Assembly (NCBI GenBank): GCA_019636445.1 | Contig: JAHBXO010000030.1 | Coordinates: 1-64,000 of the forward strand | Direction: 5' to 3' | DNA length: 64,000 bases | Source: Gemmataceae bacterium | Lineage (GTDB): Bacteria; Planctomycetota; Planctomycetia; Gemmatales; Gemmataceae | Shown here: piece after piece, positions 62,213 to 64,000 of the stretch | Layout of the letters: each line of letters begins with the position of its first letter | Numbering within the stretch: position 1 is the first letter of the stretch | Position numbers and translations under genes: made by a program | Notes under the pieces: model-generated | What the model saw: only the letters and a program-made list of their open reading frames with translations | Told to the model about the DNA's origin: nothing | Databases searched by the model: none

Positions 62213-63448
62213 ATGCCCCTCCCGCTCGCCCGCTACGCCTGGCTTGTCGTCGGTCTGCTCATGCCCGTCGCACTGCTCAACTACCTCGACCGCCAGATGC
62301 TCGCCACCATGCGCAGTTCGGTCATGGCCGACATCCCTTCGATTGGTACCAACGCCAACTGGGGGATCATGCTCGGCCAGTTCAAGTGGGTCTACGCCTT
62401 TCTCAGCCCGCTCGGTGGCTACATCGCCGACCGCTTCGGCCGACGCTTCACCATCTGCGGCAGCCTGTTCGTCTGGTCGGCCGTGACGGTCTGGACCGGC
62501 CGTGTGACGACCTTCGACGAACTGCTGGTCGCCCGCTCGCTCATGGGCATCAGCGAGGCGTTCTACATTCCCGCCGCGCTCGCCCTCATCGCCGACTATC
62601 ACGTCGGCCCCACGCGATCCCGCGCCGTCGGGCTGCACCAGATGGCCATCTACTGCGGCGTCATCGCCGGCGGGTTCGGCGGCGACGTGGCCGACGAACC
62701 GGCGCTCGGCTGGCGCTTCGCGTTCCTCGTTTGCGGACTCGCGGGCATGCTCTACGCAATCCCGCTTGCCTTCCTCCTGAAGGACGCGCCGCGACCCGAT
62801 GTCGTCTTGGCCAAACCGTCGCCCGTCGGCGCCGTCTCGGAATTGCTGGCGAACCCGTTCTTCCTGCTGCTCGTGCTGTACTTCACGCTGCCCGCGCTCG
62901 CAGGCTGGGTCGTGCGCGATTGGGGCCCGGCGATCCTGAAAGACGAGTTCGGCATCGCGCAGGGGAAAGCGGGCCGCTATGCCACGCTCACCTGGCAATG
63001 TGCCGCCATCGTCAGCGCCGTCCTCGGCGGCTGGCTCGCCGACCACTGGATGACGCAAACCGTGCGCGGCCGCATCTACGTCAGCGCTCTCGGCATGCTC
63101 ATCCTCGTCCCCGCGATCGCCGGCCTCGGCAACGCCCCCACCCTCGGCGCCGCCGTCGTCTTCCTCATCCTTTTCGGCATCGGTTGGGGTTTCTTCGACG
63201 GCAACAACATGCCGATCCTCTGCCAGATCGTCCGTCCCGACCTTCGCGCCACCGGCTACGGCATCATGAACCTCGTCAGCATCAGCTGCGGCGGCCTCGC
63301 CGACTGGGGCTTCGGCGCCCTCCGCGACGCGAACGTCCCGCTCGGCACCATCTTCGGCACCTTCGCCGCTGCCGCCGCCATCTCGATCGTGCTGGTACTG
63401 CTGATCCGACCCAAACGGGACGCGGAATCACAACCCCGAGAATTCTGA
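62213..63448 (+). CDS. MFS transporter
   Basis: 411 residues with twelve hydrophobic segments. The loop 2-3 motif 'GGYIADRFGRRFTICG' (about 66-81) is the major-facilitator signature, and 'LNYLDRQMLATMRSSVMADI' in helix 1 resembles the sialate/hexuronate and sphingolipid-spinster-like subfamilies. The substrate cannot be assigned. Upstream 61917-62212 is a divergent promoter region with DUF1559. The longer plus-strand frame beginning 62386 is a shadow. Confidence 0.9.
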   Translation: MPLPLARYAWLVVGLLMPVALLNYLDRQMLATMRSSVMADIPSIGTNANWGIMLGQFKWVYAFLSPLGGYIADRFGRRFTICGSLFVWSAVTVWTGRVTTFDELLVARSLMGISEAFYIPAALALIADYHVGPTRSRAVGLHQMAIYCGVIAGGFGGDVADEPALGWRFAFLVCGLAGMLYAIPLAFLLKDAPRPDVVLAKPSPVGAVSELLANPFFLLLVLYFTLPALAGWVVRDWGPAILKDEFGIAQGKAGRYATLTWQCAAIVSAVLGGWLADHWMTQTVRGRIYVSALGMLILVPAIAGLGNAPTLGAAVVFLILFGIGWGFFDGNNMPILCQIVRPDLRATGYGIMNLVSISCGGLADWGFGALRDANVPLGTIFGTFAAAAAISIVLVLLIRPKRDAESQPREF

Positions 63449-63711
63449 CCCCCGTTTCCCGGCTTCGCGGGGGAGGGAAAGCCCGCCACTCCCCTGCGGT
63501 ATTCCTCCGCCGATTTCACCCCCACCCTCCGCCGGACCCACTCTCGATTTTCGGAACCATACTGGCCCGATAACGACTTACGTCGATTTCAAGGGGACAA
63601 CGTCCGGTCCGGTATCGGGTTTTCGAACGAGATGCGAGTTCCGAGTCGCGGGTCGAAGAATGGACCTTGAACGGAAACCTGACCTTGCGGATGGAATTGA
63701 TCGAGTAAAAA
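63449..63711. other. gene-free stretch between the MFS gene and the oxidoreductase terminator
   Basis: About 260 bp without a supportable reading frame. A short palindrome (CCCGGCTTCGCGGG) sits near 63458. Nothing else recognised. Confidence 0.5.
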
Positions 63712-63755
63712 ACCCGGCTCCCTCACCCCGTAATGCAGGGGTGAGGGAGCCGGGT
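63712..63755 (-). terminator. rho-independent terminator of the minus-strand oxidoreductase
   Basis: 18-bp perfect stem ACCCGGCTCCCTCACCCC / GGGGTGAGGGAGCCGGGT with a loop of 8 bases. On the minus strand it is followed by a T-run (plus-strand AAAAAA at 63707-63712), a textbook terminator 27 bp past the gene's stop. Confidence 0.93.
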
Positions 63756-63781
63756 CGACGGTTGGCCTCGGTGCGGCCGGT

Positions 63782-64000
63782 TCACCCGCCCACCACGCGC
63801 TCCGTCTCCGCGTTCCAGAAGATCTTCTTCCCCTGCCGGTACGACATGTTCGCCAAGTGCGCCGCCGTAATCACCCGATGGCCCAACTCGATCGGGCTGT
63901 TCGGCTCCTTGCGGCTCTTCACGCAATCGAGCCAGTTCTTCACGTGGAAATCGGTCTCGTTGCGCGACGCCCAGGCATCGATCGGCTTCGTCTCCGGCGT
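63782..64000 (-). CDS. Gfo/Idh/MocA family oxidoreductase, C-terminal end (partial, runs off the window)
   Basis: The last 73 codons read '..DAWASRNETDFHVKNWLDCVKSR', then 'KEPNSPIELGHRVITAAHLAN', 'MSYRQGKKIFWNAE' and stop (TGA at 63782-63784). This is the conserved tail of planctomycete NAD-dependent sugar-oxidoreductase-like proteins ('FL.CV..RK.P....E.GHR....HL.NIA...GR.L.WD'). Its NAD-binding N-terminus lies beyond base 64000. Minus strand; the stop precedes the terminator. Confidence 0.85.
   Translation of the reverse strand, partial: TPETKPIDAWASRNETDFHVKNWLDCVKSRKEPNSPIELGHRVITAAHLANMSYRQGKKIFWNAETERVVGG

Overview
The window reads as a chromosomal segment of a high-GC planctomycete, most likely of the Gemmata group (Gemmataceae). 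This rests on the gene families seen: a DUF1559 prepilin-like protein, a DUF1501 Tat-exported protein, two DUF4058 proteins starting M-P-[VI]-H-D-W, DUF1573, many small lipoproteins, zinc-ribbon membrane proteins, and many GC-rich palindromic intergenic repeats. The assignment is by family recognition only; no rRNA, tRNA, CRISPR array, phage or transposase gene was seen.

Layout. 0.2-5.8 kb: a DUF559 nuclease-like gene, lepA, a DUF4058 gene, then a two-gene selenoprotein operon on the minus strand. In it a SelW-like Rdx protein and selD each carry an in-frame UGA that reads as selenocysteine; both were recovered by reading through the UGA, and each has a bacterial-SECIS-like hairpin just downstream. 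5.3-11.9 kb: a ClpN-domain protein, a large secreted protein, a NagB/LmbE fusion and a PIN-toxin/antitoxin-like pair. 12-15.6 kb: adk-map-accB-accC on the plus strand. 15.6-16.6 kb: a three-gene minus-strand cassette (unknown 92-aa protein, DUF433, DUF5615 with an in-frame TAA) flanked by a perfect 42-bp duplication of the accC 3' end. 16.8-23.6 kb: secreted and PDZ proteins, one of them in an AT-richer patch; Bpt aminoacyl-transferase; a run of secreted protein, TPR-YggX fusion, PSP1 protein and lipoprotein; and a 35-aa membrane protein. 23.9-28.6 kb: gltB.

28.7-35.2 kb: HNH endonuclease, glyoxalase-family protein, mgtE, and an Mla-type lipid-transport locus (permease, ATPase, small two-helix protein, palindromic element, MCE protein). 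35.2-43.1 kb: a minus-strand run polA - Uma2 - coaE - rho - DUF4058 - ribH - lipoprotein with tight or overlapping junctions. 43.3-51.9 kb: a coiled-coil membrane protein with an AT-rich tail, a phosphopantetheinyl transferase, a DUF1573 protein, Mn-type superoxide dismutase, and a 1.3-kresidue soluble-adenylyl-cyclase-like protein. 52-55.2 kb: two small lipoproteins, csrA, a CoA-binding protein and a DUF1501 protein. 55.2-64 kb: SDR oxidoreductase / membrane protein / secreted protein operon, zinc-ribbon membrane protein with queC and queD, a small lipoprotein, a DUF1559 protein, an MFS transporter, and the 3' end of a Gfo/Idh/MocA oxidoreductase.

Most of the window is housekeeping. The more unusual points are the selenoprotein operon, the accC-duplication cassette with its broken toxin-like gene, the NagB-LmbE fusion lacking one catalytic Asp, the sAC-like cyclase, the TPR-YggX fusion, and two compositional discontinuities.
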